Positions 1-7,944 of a stretch of 31,679 nucleotides of DNA are shown here, piece by piece. How positions within the stretch are numbered: position 1 is the first letter of the stretch; each line of letters opens with the position of its first letter. The stretch covers positions 1 through 31,679 of the forward strand of contig JAEZJV010000085.1 in NCBI GenBank assembly GCA_023415635.1, given 5' to 3'. This DNA comes from Bacillota bacterium. Lineage in GTDB: Bacteria; Bacillota; Clostridia; Lachnospirales; Lachnospiraceae. The notes below the pieces were generated by a model. The model made no database searches. It was not told where the DNA came from and saw only the letters and a list, made by a program, of their open reading frames with translations. The position numbers were made by a program, and so were the translations under genes.

Positions 1-271
1 TCTCCTTCTACTGCCGTCAGAAGGTATGAAAATCATATCACTAACGTATGAAGGAGTAAACTCTACTTGTGCGAAGGTAAACTCCACAGGACAAAAGTGG
101 AGTGGAATTAAACTTTTCATTTTTCAACTTTTTAAAGTTCGGCAAATTTCTTATGGCATGCTAGTATTTTATGGTAAAATAATAATCATAATGAAGAAAA
201 GTATTCTAAATAATAAAACCAGGTACAATAGAGGATGTTATTCTGTTAAGTATAGAAAGTGAGGTCAGACT
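1..271. other. Leader region of the SRAP gene, no supported gene
   Basis: No convincing gene is visible. The first frame stays open from base 1 to a TGA at 49-51 and could be the tail of an upstream gene, but it is too short to judge. A hairpin with arms ACTCCAC (81-87) and GTGGAGT (97-103) lies within it. The word GTAAACTC occurs twice (about 56-63 and 77-84). The 78-codon frame across 26-262 has no ribosome site and reads like low-complexity noise. Confidence 0.4.
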
Positions 272-892
272 ATGTGCGGAAGATATAATTTTACCGTAGA
301 ACAAAGTGATGAGATTCGCGAGATATTGGAAAAGCTGAATGCCAAATTCCATCAAACGGCGGTCAAGAACGGAGAAATCTTTCCCACGGATCAGGCTCCG
401 ATTCTGATAGACGAAGAAAAGGAGGTATCTCCATCCCTCAGCAATTGGGGTTTCCCCAAGTTTAACCAAAAAGGTGTCATCATCAATGCCAGGGCGGAAT
501 CGGCATTTGAGAAGAAGACCTTCCGTGACAGCCTTATTAACCGCCGCTGCATCATTCCTTCGACAGGCTTCTATGAATGGGACAGTGAGAAAAATAAATT
601 TCTGTTTCGTCTGGAGGGAACCAATACCCTGTATATGGCCGGGCTGTATAACGTCTATCAGGGAGAGCTCCGTTATGTCATCCTTACTACGGAGGCCAAT
701 GCCTCCATGAGGGAAATTCATAACCGTATGCCGTTAGTTCTTCCAAAGAATGAGATAACCACCTGGATTCTGGACCAAGATGCAACAGGTGATCTGCTAC
801 GGAGTGTACCACCGCAGCTGGTCAGACAGGAAGCCAATACCCGAAGAACCGAGAAGGAAAGCTTCGGACAGCAATACAAGATGGAGCTTTGA
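272..892 (+). CDS. SOS response-associated peptidase (SRAP/YedK/HMCES family)
   Basis: A 206-residue SRAP protein. In this family Cys2, exposed after removal of the initiator Met, forms a covalent thiazolidine link with abasic sites in single-stranded DNA and so shields them from cleavage. Visible support: the N-terminus MCGRY with the catalytic Cys2, the conserved segment INARAES (residues about 72-78), the RRCIIP..GFYEW block (about 91-104), and a late H-N-R-M-P motif (HNRMP, about 150-154) that supplies the active-site His. Length is typical. A GTGAGGT ribosome site stands just upstream of the ATG. No LexA box is visible upstream. It sits on one side of the accessory island, with the LexA-controlled Y polymerase on the other. 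YedK/YoqW are the E. coli and B. subtilis names. Family assignment is firm; the cellular role is inferred from the family. Confidence 0.95.
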   Translation: MCGRYNFTVEQSDEIREILEKLNAKFHQTAVKNGEIFPTDQAPILIDEEKEVSPSLSNWGFPKFNQKGVIINARAESAFEKKTFRDSLINRRCIIPSTGFYEWDSEKNKFLFRLEGTNTLYMAGLYNVYQGELRYVILTTEANASMREIHNRMPLVLPKNEITTWILDQDATGDLLRSVPPQLVRQEANTRRTEKESFGQQYKMEL

Positions 893-1001
893 GAAAAGGG
901 TCAAAAACATCGAGTTCTTTTGTAAGGGTTTGATATAATAAAAGCAGCTTCTGGAAGTTAACAGCGGTATTGCAATGGAGAACAAAGCTTTTTTGATTAG
1001 C

Positions 1002-1136
1002 TACAATAAAGTTTGGAAAATTTGATACTAATTTAAGGCCCTTTAGAACTCGTAAAATATAGAAATGACAATAAAGTTTGAAAAATAAATTGTAAAAACT
1101 TAAAACTGATAAAATTAGTGACAATAAAGTTTGAAA
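1002..1136 (+). repeat. Left repeat cluster: three copies of (T)GACAATAAAGTTTGAAA
   Basis: Three near-identical AT-rich words read in the plus direction: TACAATAAAGTTTGGAAA at 1002-1019, TGACAATAAAGTTTGAAA at 1066-1083 and TGACAATAAAGTTTGAAA at 1119-1136, spaced 64 and 53 bases. Shorter opposite-orientation echoes (CTAAACTTTATG near 1256, CATAAACTTTCG near 1285) follow. Related words in the opposite orientation lie at 13166-13206, beyond the far end of the accessory genes. Multiple short repeats at element ends are usual for transposons with DDE integrase-type transposases, but no transposase is present here. Confidence 0.75.
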
Positions 1137-1154
1137 TAATAATCTCTTACAATC

Positions 1155-1190
1155 AAACGAGAAAATCTTATTACTAAGATTTTCCCGTTT
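1155..1190 (+). terminator. Rho-independent terminator
   Basis: A long AT-rich hairpin with arms AAACGAGAAAATCTTA (1155-1170) and TAAGATTTTCCCGTTT (1175-1190), loop TTAC and one mismatch, followed by TTTTCTTT-like sequence. It would insulate the island from the SRAP side. It lies about 260 bases past the SRAP stop. Confidence 0.75.
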
Positions 1191-1297
1191 TCTTTAAGAT
1201 CACTTCACAGTATCTTGATTATTTATTGTACGAATCGCTGCGTAGAATGGAAGTCTAAACTTTATGTTCTATAAAAAAGGATTCCATAAACTTTCGA

Positions 1298-1314
1298 TAA
1301 GAGAAGTTCTCTTA
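1298..1314. promoter_or_regulatory. Perfect palindrome TAAGAGAAGTTCTCTTA, possible operator
   Basis: Eight-base arms TAAGAGAA and TTCTCTTA around a single G. The one-base centre makes an RNA hairpin unlikely, so a dimeric DNA-binding protein site is the better reading. It lies about 155 bases upstream of the promoter of the STAND gene, between the left repeats and the first island gene. Confidence 0.4.
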
Positions 1315-1468
1315 AGATTGAGTGACTATAAAGCTTAAAACGCCAATCGTATTATTCGCGCAGGCAAATCTGACTATTCACCATACACTGAGAATTATGG
1401 AATGTATTTCGGACCACCAATATTTGTATAATGCATGCAATTATTCAATGTTTTTTATGGAAAGGATA

Positions 1469-1497
1469 TTGATAATATTCTTCCGAATAAGTATAAT
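1469..1497 (+). promoter_or_regulatory. Sigma-A type promoter for the STAND/helicase genes
   Basis: TTGATA at 1469-1474, a 17-base spacer and TATAAT at 1492-1497, with an expected transcription start near 1504. That leaves about 40 bases of leader before the ATG at 1544. It also shows that the open frame reaching back to 1322 is not translated from there. Confidence 0.75.
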
Positions 1498-1543
1498 TAT
1501 TACAGAAAATTACATCAGTAACCATATACAAAGGAGAATTAAT

Positions 1544-4500
1544 ATGAAAATTATTATAGTACAACTAAGTGATATACATATTAAGGATGAAAATGACTTA
1601 GAGTTATTAATTGATAGGGCGGTTAATATAGGTTCTGTAATAAATACTCATATTGATAGTATTACCAATTGTGTCATTCTTTTTTGCATAACAGGTGATA
1701 TTGCCTACTCAGGGAAAGAGGATCAATATACAATAGCATCACTTATGTTAGAAGAGATAATAGCCAAAATCACTAATCAATATAATAATATACTGATCAA
1801 TATTGCATTTACTCCTGGAAATCATGATTGCGATTTTACTTGTCCTGAAAATGGTATAAGGGATATTTTGCTTAAGGATGCAAATATAATTGACAATATT
1901 GATAATGAATCTATATTACGCAATTGTATGGCAGTTCAGAAAGAGTTCTTTAAATTTGTAGATGAGTGGGAAGCAAAGGGGTATAGTTTCCTGGTTAAAG
2001 ATAACAGCTTAGTAAGTATAAATCAATTAAAAATAGGACATCTACACAATTTAAATATTATTATTCAAATAGTTAATTCGAGCTGGGCTTCACAAAAGAA
2101 AGAGGTACAAGGACAATTAAAATTCAAAACACCAAAATATGATAAGTATCAAGAATGTGATTTAGTAATCACTATGCTTCATCATGATTTTGATTGGTTT
2201 GATAGGAAAAGTAAGATAGACATTACGGATTTTTGTAATGATACATCAGACATTATATTGGTCGGACATGATCATTATGAGAACTATGTATATAGTAAAA
2301 ATTATGATGAAAGCAGTAATTATCATATAAAAGCAAACAAACTATACGATGAATCTAAAAAAAATGAAAGTGCATTCAATATTCTAAAAATTGATTTGGA
2401 TAATAATATTCAATATTTTTATACTTATAATTGGGATGGAAATAAATATACACCCATTATAAATACAAAAGCTCAAGATTTTATTCGCAATATTTATTCT
2501 AATGGTGGATATAAAATTTCGAATGAAATGCATGTTTATTTAGAAGATATAGAAGTTGATATTAATTCAAAATATCGAAAAAATATACTATTGTCTGATG
2601 TATATGTATATCCTGCTATTACAATAGAAAAAGAAAAATCACCAGATATTATATCCGTTCTTAGAGAGAAAAATGAAATCATTACTAAAATTCTAGAGGG
2701 AAAAAATATAGTTGTTAACGGTGAAAGAGAATATGGTAAAACAGCATTCTTAAAAAAGCTATTTTTAGACTTTTATGATATGAAGTATCTTCCGATTTTT
2801 CTAGATCCTAATATGTTAATTAGTGGAGATTCGGAAATACTTAATGAAATAATTATTAGGGAGTATGAAAAACAATATATTGGTATTTCTGGAATTGAAA
2901 TATTACAAAACGATAAAGAAAAGAAAGTTTGTTTAATTGATAATTTCAATGAAATTGTAATATCAGATAATGGAATTTGTAAAATAATTGAATACCTTTC
3001 CTTAAAATTTGAAATTGTTATTATAACATTTTCAAGTGGAATTGAGTTACAATATTCATTAAAAAATTTTAAGAGCAGTAAATTAGTTAATGATAAGTTT
3101 ACGAAATTTAATATATCAAGATTTAGAACATATAATCGCCAACAATTGGTAGAGAAATGGTTGCTACTTGAAGATTCTTTTGTTGATACAAATAATATTA
3201 TATTCGAAAAGAAATGTAAAGATAAAATGAATCAAATAGATATTATTATGAAAAATGGATTTTTTAATAAAACTGCCTTAGATACACTATTAATACTCTC
3301 ATATTTAGATAATGCAGAGAATATGAATTCTTTTAATACGAAATATTCATTTATATATGAATATTATATAATGGAGAAAATCAAATTAATTGCTGGAGAT
3401 GATACAAATGAAGCGTTGATGTATAAAACTATTTTAGAGCAAATAGCATATGATATATATACTGAAACATCAAATAATGGTATTATCGAAGAAAAATTTC
3501 TTATAAAAGTAATTTCTAATTATTTAGAAGAACATAGAGGTTATAAAGGGAAAATTATAGATATTATCAAAAAATTAATTGAATGTAGAATTATTATTGA
3601 GAAAGAAAAAACATATAGATTTTTGCGTAATTATATGTTTTATTATTTCACGGGAAGTTTTATATTAAATCAAATGGCGCCCGTGGATAAGATTGGGAAA
3701 ATTAACATGATGTTCCAAGATTTGTCACTGGATGCAAATTTTAATATAGCTCTTTTTTTAGCTTATAAAATGAATGTTGAATTTGAAATTTTACCAATAT
3801 TAGAAAATATAAGCAATGGTTTATTAAATGATTTTAAAACTTTTAAATATGAAGAACAGCGTAGTATGTTAGAGAAAATTGATATTGATATAGCTGCTAA
3901 AGTTGATGAAAAGTATATAATACCAACTAATGAAGAAATAAATGACAGACGGAAAAATGAATTAATTAATGAGGATAATATTGAAATTGAGGAAGAGTTA
4001 GCTAGTTCGCGAGAAGATCAAATTGAAGAAGAAACTGAAAAAAATAAGGTTAATCCAGAATTTATTAAAGCCTTACGTTTAATTGAATTATCAGGTGAGA
4101 TATTAAAAAATTATTCCACTGCTATAAAGAGTGGGCCAATTACTAAAATTATTGATTTAATGTATCAATCTCATTTAAAAACATTAGGCTACTTATGCCA
4201 AGAAGTTGGAAAAATGACTAATGAAATAATAAGTTTTGTTGAGGATGAAATTAAAAACGATTCAGACGAGAGTAAAAGAACAAAAAATAACATGATTCAG
4301 GCTATAAATGTATTTATTAGCAAGTTTTGGTGTATGTTATTAGGATCAGCTAATACATATATGGCTTATTCTCTTGAAAATGAAAGATTGAATGAAGATA
4401 TAGGAATTTATAACTCCGATATATCTTCAGACGCATTTAAAATGATTTATGTTGAGTATCTTATAAGAATATCAAAAGTGACATTGCCGGTTACAGAAAT

Positions 4501-4717
4501 TAATTCATGCTTCCAAGGTAAAAACAAAATGGATGTATTATCAAGATATGTACTGAAATCAAATATCGCTAAGTATTTAACATCATATCAATATGATGTT
4601 AATGACAAGAAGGCCATATGTAGTCTTTTAGAATTTGATATTAATAAAGTTCTTTTAGAAGAGCATAAAAAAACTCTAACAGAGATAAATGATGATACGC
4701 AATCAGTTAATGGTTAG
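1544..4717 (+). CDS. Calcineurin-like metallophosphoesterase fused to a STAND-type NTPase (Avs-like)
   Basis: A 1057-residue two-part protein. The N-terminal phosphoesterase has all the expected metal-site motifs: D10-x-H12, GD (51-52), GNHD (92-95), a late His pair (213-214) and GHDH (241-244). A P-loop NTPase follows, with Walker A GEREYGKT (393-400) and a Walker B strand ending LIDNFNE (464-470), as in STAND/NACHT ATPases. The C-terminal half is helical, includes a strongly acidic stretch near residues 800-840, and shows no repeat type I recognise. An effector domain followed by a STAND ATPase and a sensor region is the plan of Avs-type anti-phage proteins, so it may be a nuclease or phosphodiesterase released by sensing. 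The start is set by AAGGAG at 1531-1536 and the promoter at 1469-1497; the frame is open back to 1322 but that part is not supported. Very AT-rich compared with the helicase 78 bases downstream. Domain calls are firm; the defence role is inferred. Confidence 0.85.
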   Translation: MKIIIVQLSDIHIKDENDLELLIDRAVNIGSVINTHIDSITNCVILFCITGDIAYSGKEDQYTIASLMLEEIIAKITNQYNNILINIAFTPGNHDCDFTCPENGIRDILLKDANIIDNIDNESILRNCMAVQKEFFKFVDEWEAKGYSFLVKDNSLVSINQLKIGHLHNLNIIIQIVNSSWASQKKEVQGQLKFKTPKYDKYQECDLVITMLHHDFDWFDRKSKIDITDFCNDTSDIILVGHDHYENYVYSKNYDESSNYHIKANKLYDESKKNESAFNILKIDLDNNIQYFYTYNWDGNKYTPIINTKAQDFIRNIYSNGGYKISNEMHVYLEDIEVDINSKYRKNILLSDVYVYPAITIEKEKSPDIISVLREKNEIITKILEGKNIVVNGEREYGKTAFLKKLFLDFYDMKYLPIFLDPNMLISGDSEILNEIIIREYEKQYIGISGIEILQNDKEKKVCLIDNFNEIVISDNGICKIIEYLSLKFEIVIITFSSGIELQYSLKNFKSSKLVNDKFTKFNISRFRTYNRQQLVEKWLLLEDSFVDTNNIIFEKKCKDKMNQIDIIMKNGFFNKTALDTLLILSYLDNAENMNSFNTKYSFIYEYYIMEKIKLIAGDDTNEALMYKTILEQIAYDIYTETSNNGIIEEKFLIKVISNYLEEHRGYKGKIIDIIKKLIECRIIIEKEKTYRFLRNYMFYYFTGSFILNQMAPVDKIGKINMMFQDLSLDANFNIALFLAYKMNVEFEILPILENISNGLLNDFKTFKYEEQRSMLEKIDIDIAAKVDEKYIIPTNEEINDRRKNELINEDNIEIEEELASSREDQIEEETEKNKVNPEFIKALRLIELSGEILKNYSTAIKSGPITKIIDLMYQSHLKTLGYLCQEVGKMTNEIISFVEDEIKNDSDESKRTKNNMIQAINVFISKFWCMLLGSANTYMAYSLENERLNEDIGIYNSDISSDAFKMIYVEYLIRISKVTLPVTEINSCFQGKNKMDVLSRYVLKSNIAKYLTSYQYDVNDKKAICSLLEFDINKVLLEEHKKTLTEINDDTQSVNG

Positions 4718-4795
4718 GTATGGGAATCAGAAATAGATCTATAGTGATGGACCATTCATATCAATAAGCTTAGAGAGAAAGATGGGAATAGATTA

Positions 4796-7741
4796 ATGGG
4801 AGTAACAAAATACTTTAGAAACGCTGTAGCTGCTCAAGCCAATATGGGCATTGATTTTAAGGTGGACTACTTTTCCATGCTTAGTCCTAATGAAGTCATG
4901 CAGGGAACAATTAACCCAGCAGTATGCAAGGGAATTTTCGCAGAAGCGAAGAAAAATTCCTTTGACGATGAAAACGAAACAAAGAAAAAGCCTCTTGTCA
5001 ATGTCATCATCTGTGCTAAAACCATAAAAACAATCTTTGAAGCAAATGAGAAGATACAGGATGAAATTGACGAACTTACCGGAATATACTATATCCCGGC
5101 AATTCTTAATGAAGAAGGCTTGCTGCTATTTGATGAGGGAGAGAAAAAACTTCCGTGGTTTACAAGGGAATATTTGATGCCAATGGTTGAACCAAAATTA
5201 GCGATAGGGAATGCAGATGCTGTAGATAGCTTCATGAGCAATCACGTAGACCGTATTGAAAAGATCAAATCGTGGCCTGACTATGCTGAGTTTTTTAAAG
5301 GGTTATATGAAGCTGTTGCAGAAACTTCATTTGAACAAAACATAATCCGCAATATGGATGAAAAAGATACTTTTTTTGAGTTAGAGAACAATGTGTATCT
5401 TTTCTTGGATAAAACTGTTTATTCCACTTTTCATATTATGAATTTGTACAATCACCTGCAGGAAGATGACCAGCCTAAAGCACTTTATGATAATTTTATA
5501 TCCACGCAAATGGCAGATGTAAGTCCGCTTATAGAAAATGATTTGTTGATAATGCAGGTACATTGCGGGCAGATGAACGGAGAGTATTCTCTGTCCCCAT
5601 CTCAAAGGGAGGCTGTCAATCACTTTAACTCTATAAGTAATGGAGAAATTCTGGCGGTAAATGGTCCTCCTGGTACGGGGAAAACCACATTGCTGCAAAC
5701 CGTAGTTGCAGACATGTATGTTAAAAGGGCCATAAAAAAGGAAAAGGCTCCGCTTATTGTAGCTTCTTCAACGAACAATCAAGCGGTAACAAACATCATT
5801 ACCTCTTTTGGAAATATCAAAAATATGGGCATATCCAATTTGGAAGAGAGATGGATTGAGGGAGTGAATAGCTTCGCTACTTATTTTCCATCTTCCTCAA
5901 AGGTCAAAGAAGCAAAAAGCAAAGGATATCAGTACACCAATCAAAAAGGGGAATTTTTCATCTCTGATGTTGAAGATAAGGATAATATCGAAAAGTCGAA
6001 GGCCAAACTGATAGATTCCTGCAATGAATATTTCGGGAGCGGGTACAATAGTATAACTGCATGTCAGGATAAATTGCATGAAGAGCTGTTATTTATTGAA
6101 AAGAGCAAGACCGCATTGCTTTCACTTGCTCAGGAAGCTTCTCAATGTGATTTAGACCGTGAAACTATTGATCAATGCCTTGAGAAATTGCTTCTGAGAA
6201 TTGAAGAAAAGCAAACAGCAATCTCTGGCATCCGCCAAAGAATCATTGACTGGGAAAGCTGTTATAAAAGGATACCCTTCTATGTCAAATGGCTAAAGTT
6301 TATAAAAAGCTTTGCAAAGAAAATACAAACGGAATTCAGACTGTTCATAAACGATGATGAGCAGAGCTTTCTAAATGAATATATGACCTTTGACGAAATC
6401 AAGGAAAAATACAGCCAGTTGTATGCCCAGTGCAATAAAGCCATTTCCGATCATAAACAGAAAAAATCTGTGGTTGAGAAAATAAAAATCCGATATGACG
6501 ATGAGTTGGAGCTGCTACAGCAGCACCATATTATTTTGCATGAAGAAAAAGATGAAAAGTATAAGCTTGACCTTGATTACATAAATTGCTTGGTGGATAA
6601 AAAGCACAGATATGTGGAATTTTGGCTGGCGGTTCACTATTACGAGTGCAGGTGGGTCAGCGGAGAGGACGAGTTATCAGAAAAGCAGAAGGGGACTAAC
6701 TTTATAAACGTTTTGGACAAGTTTTATAATAGGCTCAGTATGATAACACCTTGCCTGGTTATGACACTCTATATGTTGCCCAGACAGTTCATGGCATTCG
6801 GAGAGCAAAAAAGCTTTTTTCTTTACAACTACATTGATTTACTCATTGTAGATGAAGCTGGGCAGGTATCGCCGGAGATTGCTGCAGGGGCGTTTTCCCT
6901 TGCCAAGAAATCTGTGGTTGTTGGTGATGTTTATCAGATAGAGCCGGTATGGATTGTGAACAGAGCACTGGACAAAGCACTGGCAGTGTCAAGCGGGGCA
7001 ATACAATCCTTAGATGAATTTGATGTACTGGAGCAGACCGGATTAAACAGCTCTTGCTCCAGCGTAATGAAGGTCGCTGCCAAATGCTGCAAATATGAAA
7101 AATTTGATGAGAAAGGATTGTTCCTCAGTGAGCATCGCCGCTGCTATGATGAAATTATTGACTACTGCAACCGACTGGTTTATAAGGAAAATCTCCAGCC
7201 GATGAGAGGAAAGGGCAAGGAAGACGAGAAACTTGCCATAAAGCACTGGCCACAAATGGGCTTTAAGCAAATTGATACAGAGTATTCAAGCAGGAAGGGC
7301 AGCAGCAGAGCAAACCGCTTAGAAGCGGAACAGATTGCAGAGTGGCTGAAAAATAATTACAAACTCATTTCAAATGCCTACCCTAAAGAAGCAAAAGAAA
7401 ATCTAATTGGCATTATCACACCGTTTAAAGCACAGGTCGAATGCATAAAGTCAGAGCTGAAGAAGCAGATGCCAACCAATCATTCGAAGATAAGTGTTGG
7501 TACAGTACATACTTTTCAAGGTGCAGAAAGAAGAATTATAATTCTGTCTACAGTGTATGGAAACCAGGATGGATGTTTTTTCATTGATGCAAACAAGAGC
7601 CTGATGAATGTTGCGGTATCTCGCGCAAAGGATAGTTTTTTCGTGTTTGGGGACATCAATTGCTTGAAAGATACACCAAACAGTGCAAGCGGATTGCTAA
7701 AGAAATGTGTCTTAAAATATAGAATTGAAGATACAATGTAG
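4796..7741 (+). CDS. Superfamily 1 (Upf1-like) DNA/RNA helicase with an internal coiled coil
   Basis: A 981-residue SF1 helicase of the AAA_11/AAA_12 type. Motifs in order: a Q-like LSPSQREAV (266-274), Walker A GPPGTGKTT (290-298), motif II DEAG (686-689), motif III GDVYQIEP (710-717), SEHRR (778-782), motif V HTFQGAE (905-911) and motif VI VAVSRAK (939-945). Between motifs I and II lies an insertion of nearly 400 residues, charged and helical with a probable coiled coil (about 420-600). The first 250 residues have no motif I know. It begins 78 bases after the STAND gene with no visible promoter, so the two are probably cotranscribed. The start is the only ATG after the in-frame stop at 4745-4747; the ribosome site (GATGGGA) is weak. 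Less AT-rich than the STAND gene, suggesting a separate origin. Substrate and role unknown; a defence function is inferred from position. Confidence 0.85.
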   Translation: MGVTKYFRNAVAAQANMGIDFKVDYFSMLSPNEVMQGTINPAVCKGIFAEAKKNSFDDENETKKKPLVNVIICAKTIKTIFEANEKIQDEIDELTGIYYIPAILNEEGLLLFDEGEKKLPWFTREYLMPMVEPKLAIGNADAVDSFMSNHVDRIEKIKSWPDYAEFFKGLYEAVAETSFEQNIIRNMDEKDTFFELENNVYLFLDKTVYSTFHIMNLYNHLQEDDQPKALYDNFISTQMADVSPLIENDLLIMQVHCGQMNGEYSLSPSQREAVNHFNSISNGEILAVNGPPGTGKTTLLQTVVADMYVKRAIKKEKAPLIVASSTNNQAVTNIITSFGNIKNMGISNLEERWIEGVNSFATYFPSSSKVKEAKSKGYQYTNQKGEFFISDVEDKDNIEKSKAKLIDSCNEYFGSGYNSITACQDKLHEELLFIEKSKTALLSLAQEASQCDLDRETIDQCLEKLLLRIEEKQTAISGIRQRIIDWESCYKRIPFYVKWLKFIKSFAKKIQTEFRLFINDDEQSFLNEYMTFDEIKEKYSQLYAQCNKAISDHKQKKSVVEKIKIRYDDELELLQQHHIILHEEKDEKYKLDLDYINCLVDKKHRYVEFWLAVHYYECRWVSGEDELSEKQKGTNFINVLDKFYNRLSMITPCLVMTLYMLPRQFMAFGEQKSFFLYNYIDLLIVDEAGQVSPEIAAGAFSLAKKSVVVGDVYQIEPVWIVNRALDKALAVSSGAIQSLDEFDVLEQTGLNSSCSSVMKVAAKCCKYEKFDEKGLFLSEHRRCYDEIIDYCNRLVYKENLQPMRGKGKEDEKLAIKHWPQMGFKQIDTEYSSRKGSSRANRLEAEQIAEWLKNNYKLISNAYPKEAKENLIGIITPFKAQVECIKSELKKQMPTNHSKISVGTVHTFQGAERRIIILSTVYGNQDGCFFIDANKSLMNVAVSRAKDSFFVFGDINCLKDTPNSASGLLKKCVLKYRIEDTM

Positions 7742-7802
7742 TCTGAAAACAACTATCTGGGAAAAGCGGATAGTCCATTATATATAAAGAAGGAGGATGC
7801 CA

Positions 7803-7929
7803 ATGCCGAAGAAATCAGTTAATAAATCAATTCATGCGAAAGGCATATATTTCTGTATATATAGAGGACTTTCAAAATGAATTTATATCACTTACCGATA
7901 TGATCGGAGATATATTTGTGGATATATAA
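7803..7929 (+). pseudogene. Frameshifted N-terminal remnant of a KilA-N-like protein
   Basis: A strong AGGAGG at 7791-7796 precedes the ATG at 7803, whose frame gives MPKKSVNKSIHAKGI and then stops at 7878-7880. The +1 frame continues with AYISVYIEDFQ and then EFISLTDMIGDIFVDI, ending at 7929. Joined, the two pieces look like the start of KilA-N domain proteins, which typically read I-x-A-K-G ... D-x-x-F/Y-I-S-L-T-D-hydrophobic. After the LTDMI word the resemblance ends, so the gene is both frameshifted and truncated just before the SIR2 gene. The resemblance rests on a short stretch and could be coincidental. Confidence 0.45.
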
Positions 7930-7944
7930 AGGGAGGTCTTTATT

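Noticed and set aside
26..262. Open frame of 78 codons before the SRAP gene
   Set aside because: No ribosome site, low-complexity composition, and it overlaps the likely leader of the SRAP gene.
206..721. Minus-strand open frame of 171 codons across the SRAP gene
   Set aside because: It is the shadow of the SRAP gene; the plus-strand product has clear family motifs and the minus product has none.
1002..1136. CRISPR array from the left repeats
   Set aside because: Only three short words with unequal spacing (64 and 53 bases), no cas genes, and inverted copies elsewhere; transposon-end repeats fit better.
1322..1543. N-terminal extension of the STAND protein by 74 codons from GTG 1322
   Set aside because: The promoter at 1469-1497 and the AAGGAG at 1531-1536 place translation at 1544, and the metallophosphoesterase fold begins right there.
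7752..7774. Hairpin ACTATC...GATAGT after the helicase as terminator
   Set aside because: The stem is only about six to eight base pairs and no T-run follows.
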